A DNA stretch of 64,000 nt from NORP240 sp038134485 (GTDB lineage: Bacteria; Pseudomonadota; Gammaproteobacteria; Pseudomonadales; Pseudohongiellaceae), in contig JAYPVG010000016.1 of the NCBI GenBank assembly GCA_038134485.1, forward strand, positions 1 to 64,000, given 5' to 3'. Shown here in pieces: positions 45,570-55,180 of the stretch. The notes under the pieces were generated by a model. It worked only from the letters and a program-made list of their open reading frames with translations. It was not told the DNA's origin and ran no database searches. Within the stretch, counting starts at the first letter, position 1, and each line of letters starts with the position of its first letter. Both the position numbers and the translations under genes were made by a program.

Positions 45570-46934
45570 TTAATTTTCTCGCTCAAATTGTGCTATTGAC
45601 TCAACGTGAGTGGTGTGGGGAAACATATCCATTACACCAACCTGTTTCAACTTATAACCTTTCTGCAACAAGCTCGCCGTATCACGTGCCAGAGTGGCGG
45701 GATTACAGGAAATGTATACGATTTTCGATGCCTTCGCGCGAGCAAGCCAGTCTATTATTTCCAATGCACCCGACCTCGGTGGATCGAGGAGGATTTTGTC
45801 GAAACTGCGGTCATACCAAAACTCTTTTCCTGTCAATTCGTAAAGATTGGCAGCATAAAAACTGACGTTTTCGATGGAATTAAAGGCCGCATTCTCCTCC
45901 GCTCTTGCGACCATGCTTTCACTGCCTTCGACACCAGTCACGAACTTGCAGCGACGCGCGATAGGCAAAGTAAAATTACCAAGGCCGCAGAATAAATCCA
46001 ACACCTCGTCTTCCCTGTGCAATTCCAGCAATTCGATCGCCAGATTCACTGCTTTGCGATTGACCGCCTCATTGATCTGCACGAAATCAACAGGATGAAA
46101 AGCCAGCTTTAAGTCATGCTCAGGCAATGAATAATACAGTCGTTCGCCATCGTCTATGGGCCAAATTTTGTGAATACTGTCGACTCCCCCAGGTTGTAAA
46201 TAAAACTCGCAGTCCCTGCTCTCGGAAAATGCTCTTACCGCATCCAAATCTGATTGGCATAGCGGTTCCAGGTGACGCATGACTAGCGCTACTGCGGGCC
46301 TCCCGCAGATATTGAACCCCGCTGCCACCTCGAACTGAGGAATCGACATCCTTGCGTGCAATCCGTTTAGTAGGTCTCGCAGAGGCTTGAGCAGCGCCGC
46401 ATTCTGTAATTCAAGAACCTCGCAATCTCGCATGTCGGTGATGAAGCTACTGTGTTTTTCGCGAAATCCCAGAAGGATACCGCCTTTTTTGCTGACGTAA
46501 CGAACCGCAAGTCTTGCCTTGCGGCGATAGTGGAATGCGTTACTGCTCTGGCGCTCGATTAGCTGAACATTCTTCGCTGCTACTCCAGCCGTGTGATACA
46601 ACTGTTCGAGTAAAAGTTCCTGCTTGAATTTAATCTGTGCTTCTGAAGCAAGATGTTGGAGCGAACAACCTCCGCAGACACCGAAGTAATCACAGGCCGG
46701 GATTACCCTATCAGGATTGGCCTCGAGCACCTCAACCACCGACATCTCGTCGAAACTGGCACGTGAATTTATGTACTTGGCTGCCACACGCTCATCAGGC
46801 AGAGCGCCGTCGATAAACGCGATCTTTCCTCCATTGCTGGCGATGCCGCGTCCCTCGTGGCTCATGCGGTTTACTGTCAATTCAACAGCTTCTACCGGTA
46901 GGTTTTTTTTTCTACGCCTTCCGCTTCGAGCCAT
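45570..46934 (-). CDS. rlmD: 23S rRNA (uracil-1939-C5)-methyltransferase RlmD
   Basis: Methylates U1939 of 23S rRNA. The 454-residue product has an N-terminal TRAM domain (about 15-70), the iron-sulfur cysteine cluster CDYFGVCGGC (about 81-90) with a fourth Cys in MRDCEVL, the SAM motif VLDLFCGLGNFTLPIA, and the catalytic Cys in YISCNPATLARD. Length is close to E. coli RumA (433). Five-base gaps to both cysM and mazG suggest one operon. Confidence 0.97.
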   Translation of the reverse strand: MARSGRRRKKNLPVEAVELTVNRMSHEGRGIASNGGKIAFIDGALPDERVAAKYINSRASFDEMSVVEVLEANPDRVIPACDYFGVCGGCSLQHLASEAQIKFKQELLLEQLYHTAGVAAKNVQLIERQSSNAFHYRRKARLAVRYVSKKGGILLGFREKHSSFITDMRDCEVLELQNAALLKPLRDLLNGLHARMSIPQFEVAAGFNICGRPAVALVMRHLEPLCQSDLDAVRAFSESRDCEFYLQPGGVDSIHKIWPIDDGERLYYSLPEHDLKLAFHPVDFVQINEAVNRKAVNLAIELLELHREDEVLDLFCGLGNFTLPIARRCKFVTGVEGSESMVARAEENAAFNSIENVSFYAANLYELTGKEFWYDRSFDKILLDPPRSGALEIIDWLARAKASKIVYISCNPATLARDTASLLQKGYKLKQVGVMDMFPHTTHVESIAQFEREN

Positions 46935-46939
46935 AATGA

Positions 46940-47833
46940 TTAGTTGGAGTCAAAGACACCGGTAGAAAGGTAGCGGTCTCCTCTGTCGCAAATAATTGCG
47001 ACAATTACGGCATCACTCACTTCCCTGCTCAATTGCATTGCACCGTAAATACTCCCGCCAGAGGACACGCCGCAAAAAATTCCCTCTTGCTCAGCGAGCT
47101 CTCGCATGGTCCGCTCAGCATCGAGTTGATCGACATCAATCACCCTATCCACCCGACTGGGGTCATAAATTCTGGGCAGGTATTCCTGTGGCCAGCGCCG
47201 AATTCCAGGGATTCTGGAACCGTCTTTCGGCTGTAATCCGACTATTTGGATTTCCGGATTCTGTTCTTTCAAGTACCGCGAAACACCCATTATAGTGCCG
47301 GTTGTGCCCATGGAGGAGACAAAGTGCGTGATCTTTCCCTGAGTATCTCGCCAGATTTCAGGACCCGTCCGCATGTAATGCGCATTCGGATTGTCGTGGT
47401 TGGCAAATTGATCAAGCACACGGCCCTTTCCCTCCCGCTCCATCGCTATGGCTAAATCCCTCGCGCCTTCCATTCCCTGCTGCTCCGACACTAGAATTAA
47501 TTCTGCGCCATAAGCGCTCATGGACGCTTTACGCTCCGCGCTCATATTGTCTGGCATGATCAATATCAATCGATATCCCTTGATAGCGCACACCATAGCC
47601 AGCGCTATTCCAGTGTTACCGCTGGTAGCCTCGATTAAAACATCTCCAGGAGTAATTTCACCGCGCAGCTCAGCCTGCACGATCATATTCAGCGCCGGTC
47701 TATCTTTGACGGATCCCGCCGGATTGTTACCCTCAAGCTTGGCCAGAATCTTGTTTGAGGTGTCACCTGGAAGACGTTGCAATTGTACCAGCGGCGTATT
47801 GCCGATCAGCTCATCTATAGTTTGAAAAGACAT
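46940..47833 (-). CDS. cysM: Cysteine synthase B
   Basis: PLP enzyme that makes cysteine from O-acetylserine and sulfide or thiosulfate. The 297-residue product starts MSFQTIDELIGNTPLVQLQR, has the PLP lysine in NPAGSVKDRPA (Lys43), the EATSGNTGIALA loop, and the RRWPQEYLP segment that marks CysM rather than CysK. The ATG at 47833 matches the family start; the frame to 47911 is upstream DNA. It lies where pdxJ follows recO in many relatives. Confidence 0.95.
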   Translation of the reverse strand: MSFQTIDELIGNTPLVQLQRLPGDTSNKILAKLEGNNPAGSVKDRPALNMIVQAELRGEITPGDVLIEATSGNTGIALAMVCAIKGYRLILIMPDNMSAERKASMSAYGAELILVSEQQGMEGARDLAIAMEREGKGRVLDQFANHDNPNAHYMRTGPEIWRDTQGKITHFVSSMGTTGTIMGVSRYLKEQNPEIQIVGLQPKDGSRIPGIRRWPQEYLPRIYDPSRVDRVIDVDQLDAERTMRELAEQEGIFCGVSSGGSIYGAMQLSREVSDAVIVAIICDRGDRYLSTGVFDSN

Positions 47834-47913
47834 GAAATTGTCCGCACCCCACAAATCAAGAGGCCGGATTCTATCCTTTTTGATAGGCAGCTTAAAGACG
47901 CAGGGCAGCAATC

Positions 47914-48636
47914 TCAGGAAAGACGAGCAAACAGCTCTCGGCTATTGAGTGGTTTACTTCCAAGATGTGCACGCAAAGCCTGACGGGTAATTTGCTTGGC
48001 TGCAGCTCTACTCCCCGGGTCATCGAATTTGAGCTCACGCAATGCGTTGATATGCGCTCCAAGAAATACATTATCGATTGCATCTTCCTTGTCTCCGGCT
48101 ATTCCTACCTGCTCAAAACCTAAATCAGGGACAAAAAGATACTTAGCTAAATTACTAATGGGTTGCCGCGAGACACAATCAAATTCCAGATCTATCCCGT
48201 AGCCCAATTCGTCGAGCAGAGACATTTCAAATCGCCTTAGCACTCGATTTAATTCTTCATCCCCCCCGAGTGCAAGCAGAGCCTCCTGATACTTTTGGTA
48301 CAGAGCAATATGCTCAACGTTGTTTATTAACAGTCGAATAATCAATTCGTTTACATAGAAACCGCTGAAGAGGCGCTCTCCTTTTAATTCGATTGCCGCG
48401 ACACTGGTTTCGACGCTGGCGACAGTCTTTACCTCCCCTTTACCTGAAAAAGATACCAGCAGCGGCTGGAACACCTGAAGTAGACTGCGATATTTCGATC
48501 CAGAGCGTCGAGCCCCCCTCGCGACGGCCTTGACACGACCGTAATCAAGACAGAAAAAATCAAGCAACAGGCTGCTGTTCTGAAACGGCTGCTTATGCAA
48601 TATATAAGCTGGCTGCAGATAAACGCGATTGTCCAT
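47914..48636 (-). CDS. recO: DNA repair protein RecO
   Basis: Helps load RecA onto gaps coated with single-strand binding protein in the RecFOR pathway. The 240-residue product has an N-terminal OB fold (YILHKQPFQNSSLLLDFF, then ARGARRSGSKYRSLLQVFQ as two conserved segments) and a helical C-terminus; zinc cysteines of the Deinococcus type are absent, as in E. coli. It follows era by 48 bases in the standard rnc-era-recO order. Confidence 0.94.
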   Translation of the reverse strand: MDNRVYLQPAYILHKQPFQNSSLLLDFFCLDYGRVKAVARGARRSGSKYRSLLQVFQPLLVSFSGKGEVKTVASVETSVAAIELKGERLFSGFYVNELIIRLLINNVEHIALYQKYQEALLALGGDEELNRVLRRFEMSLLDELGYGIDLEFDCVSRQPISNLAKYLFVPDLGFEQVGIAGDKEDAIDNVFLGAHINALRELKFDDPGSRAAAKQITRQALRAHLGSKPLNSRELFARLS

Positions 48637-48684
48637 TAATTGATTTTCGAGAACTCGCCGAAATAGAATTGTTAGTTGAGCTTT

Positions 48685-49608
48685 TTAAATTGACTGATAG
48701 TCCGTGTAGCCAAGACTTTTCAGGGCTCGCTCATTATCTGCCCACCCTGATCTCACCTTGACCCACAGTTTTAACATAACTTTCTTTTCGAATGCCTTCT
48801 CCATGTCTTCCCGGGCAGCCGAACCAACAAGTTTCAACCGGCTTCCCTCCTTACCTATCAGGATCTGCTTTTGGCCGGCTTTCTCGACCAAAATCAAGGC
48901 ATCAACGTGTAATGTGCGACCCTGGTCTTGAAATTTTTCAATCTCCACGGTGGCTTCATAAGGTAATTCATCACCCAATTGGCGTATGATTTTTTCACGA
49001 ACCATCTCCGCCGCAAGGAAACGGACACTTCTGTCAGTTACCTGATCAACTGGAAATAGGAATTGTCCCTCTGGCAAATATTGCCTGACTGCTTCATCTA
49101 TGACTTCAAGATTGTGGCCTTTCAGGGCCGAAACCGGAATTATTTCAACAAAATGTCTTTTCGCAGACAACGCTTCAATGAGGGGCAGCAGACGTTTTTT
49201 ATCCTGTAACTGGTCAACTTTATTTATCAGCAACAAAATCGGTTTGTTGACGTTCAGCAAGGCATTCAGCACCAGTTCATCCTCATCAGTCCAAGCGGTT
49301 CTCTCGACTATAAAAAATACGACATCAACATCGCTAATTACCCGTTCTACCGTCTCATTCATTAGTCGGTTGAGGGTTTTCTTGCGCTCGTGGTGGAGTC
49401 CAGGAGTATCGACGTAGATAAACTGAGTGTCCGAAGTGGAATGGACACCGAGTATGCGATGCCGAGTGGTTTGCGGTTTACGCGAGGTGATGCTTATTTT
49501 CTGGCGCAGAAAATGATTCAGCAACGTCGACTTGCCAACATTGGGACGCCCAACAAGTGCTATGAAGCCGCAGCGACTGTTTCTTTTTTCCTTTCGATTG
49601 TCATTCAT
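48685..49608 (-). CDS. era: GTPase Era
   Basis: Essential GTPase that checks 30S assembly by binding the end of 16S rRNA. The 307-residue product has the P-loop GRPNVGKSTLL (about 20-30), DTPGLH, NKVD and a C-terminal KH domain with ILIGKEGSRLK. The ATG at 49608 overlaps the rnc stop (TAATG), indicating translational coupling; the longer frame to 49716 lies inside rnc. Confidence 0.97.
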   Translation of the reverse strand: MNDNRKEKRNSRCGFIALVGRPNVGKSTLLNHFLRQKISITSRKPQTTRHRILGVHSTSDTQFIYVDTPGLHHERKKTLNRLMNETVERVISDVDVVFFIVERTAWTDEDELVLNALLNVNKPILLLINKVDQLQDKKRLLPLIEALSAKRHFVEIIPVSALKGHNLEVIDEAVRQYLPEGQFLFPVDQVTDRSVRFLAAEMVREKIIRQLGDELPYEATVEIEKFQDQGRTLHVDALILVEKAGQKQILIGKEGSRLKLVGSAAREDMEKAFEKKVMLKLWVKVRSGWADNERALKSLGYTDYQSI

Positions 49609-50285
49609 TACTGACTTTCGAGAATGGTCAATATCCGGTCGGCTGCTTTCTGCTCTGCAATCCTCTTGCTCTTCCCAGTTCCGGATCTGGATTTCGAAAG
49701 CAAAACCACCTGGCAATCTACGGTGAATGTTTGATCGTGCGCTTCTCCGCTTATGTCGGTCACGCAGTAATTTGGTAACGGCAATCCCCTCGCTTGCATA
49801 AACTCCTGTAGCCTGGTCTTGCTATCCTTATGCCGTTTGCATATCTCTTTTGCTTCCAACCTGTCTGCATAAAATCGATCGATCACGGCTTCAGCTTCAG
49901 TGAGCCCTCCCTCGAGATATACCGCGGCAATCAGCGCTTCGATGGCATCCGCGAGAATCGAATCTCGTCGCTTACCTCCGCTTTTTAGCTCACCAGTTCC
50001 AAGGTTCAAGTATTGACCGAGTCCGATCTCTATTGCGATTTCAGCAAGCACCTGGCCATTTACCAGATTTGCCCGCATTCTACTCAAGTCACCCTCAGCA
50101 GCGGCTGGGAATTTTGCGAATAGGCGTTCAGCTATAACCATGTCTAGAATGGCGTCGCCAAGGAATTCCATTCTCTCATTGTGAATTTTGCCAACGCTTC
50201 GGTGCGTCAACGCCTGCTCGAGCAGGTTCCGATCCTCGAAAGAGTAACCTATGCTGGTCTCGAGTTTTCCCGGGTCTGCGGCCAT
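49608..50285 (-). CDS. rnc: Ribonuclease III
   Basis: Cuts double-stranded RNA to process rRNA and mRNAs. The 225-residue product has the signature NERMEFLGDAILDMVIAE with the catalytic Glu and Asp residues (about 37-54), LADAIEALIAAVYLEGG, and a C-terminal double-stranded RNA-binding domain from about 155. It ends at the era ATG and is preceded by a DUF4845 gene with a three-base gap. Confidence 0.98.
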   Translation of the reverse strand: MAADPGKLETSIGYSFEDRNLLEQALTHRSVGKIHNERMEFLGDAILDMVIAERLFAKFPAAAEGDLSRMRANLVNGQVLAEIAIEIGLGQYLNLGTGELKSGGKRRDSILADAIEALIAAVYLEGGLTEAEAVIDRFYADRLEAKEICKRHKDSKTRLQEFMQARGLPLPNYCVTDISGEAHDQTFTVDCQVVLLSKSRSGTGKSKRIAEQKAADRILTILESQ

Positions 50286-50288
50286 TTA

Positions 50289-50663
50289 CTATTGAGCTGT
50301 ATGATCAAATACAGCAACGATATCCAGGTTGGCAATAAGAGGCATACGGCGTTCGTAGGCGATTCTGATAGTGGTTTGGCCCCCGTTGCGGCGTATTTCA
50401 ATATCCGACAGATCAAAATCGTAGATTCCATTAAGACGCACTGCGTCGGCAAATCGCTGCCTGATCTCAGATATCTGCAAACGATCGGCGGTGCCATCAT
50501 TTACCAGATCATCCGCAAGACCGTTTACAAAGCCGTTATCCATGTAGGCCGGCGCAACTTTTAATCCAATTGTCAGGGTCGAGGCGATAAATATGCCGAT
50601 TATCAATAAACCAAGTTTGGAAACTCCCCGTTGATGAGCAGGGCCTTTTAAATCCTTATTCAT
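50289..50663 (-). CDS. DUF4845 membrane-anchored protein
   Basis: A 124-residue protein with one N-terminal membrane span (about residues 17-35, LGLLIIGIFIASTLTIGL) and a small periplasmic domain. It matches the DUF4845 protein encoded between lepB and rnc in Pseudomonas. Function unknown. The ATG at 50663 is chosen because GGTGG sits five bases upstream; an ATG at 50675 lacks such a site. The 137 bases between lepB and this gene are AT-rich and probably contain a promoter, but I cannot place it with confidence. Confidence 0.85.
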   Translation of the reverse strand: MNKDLKGPAHQRGVSKLGLLIIGIFIASTLTIGLKVAPAYMDNGFVNGLADDLVNDGTADRLQISEIRQRFADAVRLNGIYDFDLSDIEIRRNGGQTTIRIAYERRMPLIANLDIVAVFDHTAQ

Positions 50664-50800
50664 TGTATCCACCATTATTTTTGTAAAACTAGCCGTTTCG
50701 ACTGTTGGTTTATGGCCCCTGAATTTACATTATTTCTTTTAAATCAATTAGTTAATATTTTTTATACTAAATGCAATCCAGTCCCAGGGACAAGTTTTAC

Positions 50801-51626
50801 CTACTGTATCCGCTGATTTCTTGAAAAGTTTGGTAGATTGAGACCCGGATCCTTGTGCAACCAGATTGCGACGGCTTTGCCAATTATTTTAGATTCAGAA
50901 ACGGGCCCCCAAACACGACTGTCGGCACTGTTATCGCGATTATCTCCCATCATAAAGTAGTGGCCCTCGGGAACGATCCATGAGGTTCGCCCCTGCCGTC
51001 CGAACTGCAAATCAGCCAGTTGAACCGAATGAACTCTATCACCCNNNNNNNNNNGGAATAGACTCACTGCCGAACTCGATATTTGTCGGGCTGACAAAGT
51101 CTCGCATCATTTCTTCCCCGTTAATGACCAAGGTTTTGTCCTCATACCGTATTCTGTCTCCAGGCAATCCAATGACCCGCTTGATGTAATATTTATTTTC
51201 GTGAGGCGGAATGAAGACCATGACCTCACCACGCTGTGGTTCGCCGATATCAACAAGCTTGGTTCCTATGACCGGCAGGCGTAAACCATAGGAATATTTA
51301 TTTACCAGGATGAAATCGCCCACCTGCAATGTCGGAATCATTGACCCCGTGGGAATCTGGTAAGGCTCGATTACGAAAGAGCGAAGAATTAATACGATCA
51401 ACAGAACCGGGAAAAACGACTTTGCATATTCTACAACCACTGGCTCTCTTCCGAGACGCTCGAGTTCTGCTTCAATCTGTCCTTGACTGCGGGCGCTAGT
51501 TTGCCTTTCCTGAAAATCCTCAATGCTCCGCAACCTTGAACTTTTCAGCAGCAACGTATCAAGCAGCCAGACAAGGCCGCTTACGGCTACCAGAATCACT
51601 AATACCAGTGCAAAATCTATATCCAT
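50801..51626 (-). CDS. lepB: Signal peptidase I (interrupted by a 10-N assembly gap)
   Basis: Cleaves signal peptides from exported proteins at the periplasmic face. The N-terminal part has two membrane segments (about 5-26 and 72-85), the catalytic Ser95 in IPTGSMIPTLQ and Lys149 in YYIKRVIGLPGDR. The C-terminal part has FMMGDNRDNSADSRVWGPV. Ten N bases at 51045-51054 split it, and the two halves are out of frame by one because ten is not a multiple of three. Joining the flanks directly restores an open frame, so this is a placeholder of unknown true length, not a frameshifted gene. The ATG overlaps the lepA stop by one base. Confidence 0.93.
51045..51054. other. Assembly gap (10 N)
   Basis: Ten unresolved bases inside lepB. 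The true missing length must be a multiple of three (possibly zero) if lepB is intact. Confidence 0.99.
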
Positions 51627-53425
51627 CAGGAATCAATCTTCAACACAGCCAGGAACGCCTCCTGCGGAACTTCTACATTTCCCACCTTCTTCATGCGCTT
51701 CTTACCTGCCTTCTGCTTCTCCAATAATTTCTTTTTTCGCGTTATGTCGCCACCATAACATTTAGCAGTCACGTTTTTTCGAAGTGCTTTGACGGTCTGT
51801 CTGGAAATAATTTGTCCACCTATCGCAGCCTGAATGGCGACATCATACAACTGCCTGGGGATCAATTCTTTCATCTTTTCGGTCAACATACGACCTTTGG
51901 ACTGAGCCTGATCCCTGTGCACAATTATAGCCAGTGCATCTACTTTATCACCGTTAATCAGAATATCTAACCGTACCAGGGTGGATTTTTCAAATCGCTG
52001 AAAATGATAATCCAGAGACGCGTAACCCCTGCTCACTGATTTCAGTCGATCGAAAAAATCCAGAACTACCTCGTTCATCGGCAGCTCATAATTCAGAGAT
52101 ACCTGCTTTCCGATGAACTGCATGTCTTTCTGAATACCACGTTTCTCGACGCATAAATTTATTACGTTACCGAGGTAGTCCTGGGGTACAAGAATATTGG
52201 CAAGCACGATTGGCTCACGCATCTCGGCGATGCTTGCTGTCGGTGGTAGCTTCGACGGACTATCCACCTTGACCACATCGCCATTGTTTAACAACACCTC
52301 ATAAACAACTGTTGGCGCAGTGGTTATGAGAGACAAATCGTATTCCCGTTCCAGTCGCTCTTGAATAATCTCCATGTGCAACATGCCCAGAAATCCGCAT
52401 CGAAAACCAAACCCAAGCGCATCGGAATTCTCAGGTTCGTAAAACAGCGAGGCATCATTTAAAGTCAACTTGGATAACGCATCTCGAAAACTTTCAAACT
52501 CATCAGATGAGACAGGGAAAAGGCCTGCATACACTTGCGGTTGAACTTTCCTAAATCCGGGCAGAGCCTCGACGCCTGGCGTCGAGGCGAGCGTTAGGGT
52601 ATCGCCAACAGGAGCTCCGTGGATATCCTTTATGCCCGCAATTACGAATCCCACTTCACCGGCTGCGAGCAGATCAGTATCCCGGCGCTTTGGAGTGAAC
52701 ATTCCCACGCTGTCCACGAGATGTGCCTTGCCGATAGATTTTGCGATGATCTTGTCGCCCTTCTTGACATGCCCTTGCATAACACGCACCAGCGAGACGA
52801 TACCCAGATAGTTATCAAACCAGGAGTCAATGATCAGTGCCTGTAATTCGGCCTGGCGGTTTCCGCTCGGTGGTGGCACCAGGCGCACAATCTGCTCCAA
52901 GATATCGTTCACACCCATACCGGTTTTGGCACTGGCGCAAACTGCTTCCGCAGCGTCGATGCCGATTATTTCCTCAATTTCAATACGCACTCGATCGGGA
53001 TCTGCTTGAGGCAAATCCATTTTATTAAGTACCGGCAATACCTCCAGTCCCTGTTCGATGGCCGTATAGCAGGTGGCTACAGATTGCGCTTCCACACCCT
53101 GACCCGCATCTACCACCAGCAACGCTCCCTCGCAAGCAGACAGGGATCTTGAAACTTCGTAGCTGAAATCTACATGGCCCGGAGTATCGATAAAATTTAA
53201 CTGATAGCGTTTGCCGTCGCTGGCATCATAGTAGAGGGTTACGCTCTGGGCCTTGATGGTGATTCCGCGCTCTCGTTCAATTTCCAGGGTATCCAGCATC
53301 TGTTCAGAGAGCTCTCGCTCTGATACTCCACCGCATAACTGGATAAACCGGTCAGCGAGAGTCGATTTCCCGTGATCGATATGCGCAATAATGGAAAAGT
53401 TTCTAATGTGGCTAAGATCGCTCAC
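51626..53425 (-). CDS. lepA: Elongation factor 4 (LepA)
   Basis: Ribosome-associated GTPase involved in translation and 30S biogenesis. The 599-residue product has IIAHIDHGKSTLADR, FIDTPGHVDFSYEV and NKMDLPQAD GTPase motifs and the LepA-specific C-terminal domain ending in AKCYGGDITRKKKLLEKQK-type sequence. GTG start at 53425. It lies between mucD (130 bases) and lepB, the Pseudomonas order. Confidence 0.98.
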   Translation of the reverse strand: MSDLSHIRNFSIIAHIDHGKSTLADRFIQLCGGVSERELSEQMLDTLEIERERGITIKAQSVTLYYDASDGKRYQLNFIDTPGHVDFSYEVSRSLSACEGALLVVDAGQGVEAQSVATCYTAIEQGLEVLPVLNKMDLPQADPDRVRIEIEEIIGIDAAEAVCASAKTGMGVNDILEQIVRLVPPPSGNRQAELQALIIDSWFDNYLGIVSLVRVMQGHVKKGDKIIAKSIGKAHLVDSVGMFTPKRRDTDLLAAGEVGFVIAGIKDIHGAPVGDTLTLASTPGVEALPGFRKVQPQVYAGLFPVSSDEFESFRDALSKLTLNDASLFYEPENSDALGFGFRCGFLGMLHMEIIQERLEREYDLSLITTAPTVVYEVLLNNGDVVKVDSPSKLPPTASIAEMREPIVLANILVPQDYLGNVINLCVEKRGIQKDMQFIGKQVSLNYELPMNEVVLDFFDRLKSVSRGYASLDYHFQRFEKSTLVRLDILINGDKVDALAIIVHRDQAQSKGRMLTEKMKELIPRQLYDVAIQAAIGGQIISRQTVKALRKNVTAKCYGGDITRKKKLLEKQKAGKKRMKKVGNVEVPQEAFLAVLKIDS

Positions 53426-53555
53426 CAGGATAGAATTCCAACTGGGGTATACGAAGGAGGTCGCAATTCTAAATTAATTGCTGAATTGTGTCAGTGAGTT
53501 TCGCGCGTCTCCGGTACTGTGTGACCGGGAACGAAGCTGCCAGTAGCCGTTTTTC

Positions 53556-54983
53556 CTAATCTAAGTCGAGGGCCAGAGTTGTTCCACGTCCTTCTCTGAC
53601 AATCCTGACAGGAACAAACCCGTTGCTCGGAAGGTCCCTGAGAACCTGCGCAAATTGCTCTGCGCTGACTATTTCCTGACGATTCAAGGATACGATTACA
53701 TCGTCGGCGATAATTCCAGCGTCTTCAGCAGGCCCGGGAATTACTTCCACTACGCGAACTCCAGACAGACCCGAAACCTGCCTAGCTTCCCTGCTCAAGT
53801 CGGCTACACGCAGACCAAGAGGATTGACGCCTTGAGGTACGCTTTGAACAACCTCCTCCTGCGCGATATTCAGCGGCGAACTTCCCAGTACCACGTTCAC
53901 GTTTAAACGCTGTCCATCTCGGTAAACTAGCATCTGGGAACTTGTCCCGGGCTTGTTCTGGCCCACGAAAAACGGCAGATCAGCCGAACGCTCAATCTCC
54001 CGTCCATCAAACTCGAGAATTATATCCTCATTCTGGATTCCCGCCTGATCAGCAGGACTGCCGGGAGACACGAGATCAACAAAAGCCCCCATTGGGCGCT
54101 CAAGATCGAATGACTCCGCCAGCGCAAAACTGACTTCCTTAATTTGCACTCCCAGCAAACCACGTTGCACAGCACCCGTGTCCCTCAGCTGGTCAACAAC
54201 ATTAATTGCTACGTTTGACGGAATCGAAAACGAGATTCCATTTGAAGTTCCGGTGCTGCTGAGAATCTGCGAATTGATACCGATAACTTCGCCGTCGAGA
54301 TTAAAAAGCGGGCCACCGGAATTACCTTGGTTAATCGCAACATCGCTTTGAATGAACGACATGTAGTTGTAGCGACTATTACCCGGAATTGAGCGACCCT
54401 TGGCGGATACGATGCCTGCCGCAGCGGAGAATTCCAGGCCAAAAGGTGAACCGATAGCCAATACCCAGTCGCCCACTCTCACCTGGTCTGAATCACCCAT
54501 TTTTACTGCCGGCAATCCCTGCGCGTCAATCTTCAGCACGGCCAAATCTGATGGCTCGTCAAGGCCTACTACCCTAGCGCTGAATTCTCTTCGATCTGTG
54601 AGGTAAACAGTAATATCTTCCGCGCCCACCACCACATGATGATTGGTAATTATGAATCCGTCTGAGGACACTATGAAACCGGAACCCACAGAGCCCCTTG
54701 GGCTCATTTGCGGCTCTCCCGATTCAGGTTCAATTTCCAGGGGCTCATCAGGATTGACTCGTCGCCGCAGAAATTCCTCGAGATCCCGATCTGACATAAA
54801 TCCCGGGGTTTCCACCATCCTGATTGCGGCTATTTCCACGATAGTTGCCGCGTTGGCCTCAACCAGATCGGCAAAATTGGGTAAGCTCACCGCAGCATTG
54901 GCGGATGCCTGCACAACCATAGTAACAAGCAGCGCGACACCATAAAGTGTTTGACGAAATTCAGTGAGATTGAGAAGGATCAT
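53556..54983 (-). CDS. mucD: Periplasmic serine protease MucD/DegP-like
   Basis: HtrA-family protease and chaperone that degrades misfolded envelope proteins. From the ATG at 54983 it has 475 residues: a signal peptide (about 1-30), a trypsin-like domain with the triad His in TNHHVV, Asp in SDLAVLK and Ser in GNSGGPL, and two PDZ domains (about 265-360 and 375-470). The longer frame to 55055 is not needed. In Pseudomonas mucD ends the algU-mucABCD operon; here rseB and mucC equivalents are missing between rseA and this gene, leaving 197 bases without a recognisable coding sequence. Confidence 0.95.
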   Translation of the reverse strand: MILLNLTEFRQTLYGVALLVTMVVQASANAAVSLPNFADLVEANAATIVEIAAIRMVETPGFMSDRDLEEFLRRRVNPDEPLEIEPESGEPQMSPRGSVGSGFIVSSDGFIITNHHVVVGAEDITVYLTDRREFSARVVGLDEPSDLAVLKIDAQGLPAVKMGDSDQVRVGDWVLAIGSPFGLEFSAAAGIVSAKGRSIPGNSRYNYMSFIQSDVAINQGNSGGPLFNLDGEVIGINSQILSSTGTSNGISFSIPSNVAINVVDQLRDTGAVQRGLLGVQIKEVSFALAESFDLERPMGAFVDLVSPGSPADQAGIQNEDIILEFDGREIERSADLPFFVGQNKPGTSSQMLVYRDGQRLNVNVVLGSSPLNIAQEEVVQSVPQGVNPLGLRVADLSREARQVSGLSGVRVVEVIPGPAEDAGIIADDVIVSLNRQEIVSAEQFAQVLRDLPSNGFVPVRIVREGRGTTLALDLD

Positions 54984-55180
54984 ATGCAGCTCAGCCAAAT
55001 AATTCGTGGTCGTTAGAAATCTGTTCTCTTGTCCACCCCGGATATTGCCTCGCAAATACGGAGATTCCGGGGAGCAGAGTGTACTTTAGCACTACGTAGA
55101 GGTAAACCAAGATGGTTCAGGCCCTGAATTAAAAAGGCCGGACAAACAGGAAAAAAATCAATAAATTAGTAGCTTGCTGA

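Noticed and set aside
50801..51626. lepB as a frameshifted pseudogene
   Set aside because: The frame change is due to ten placeholder N bases; both catalytic residues and the flanking motifs are intact.
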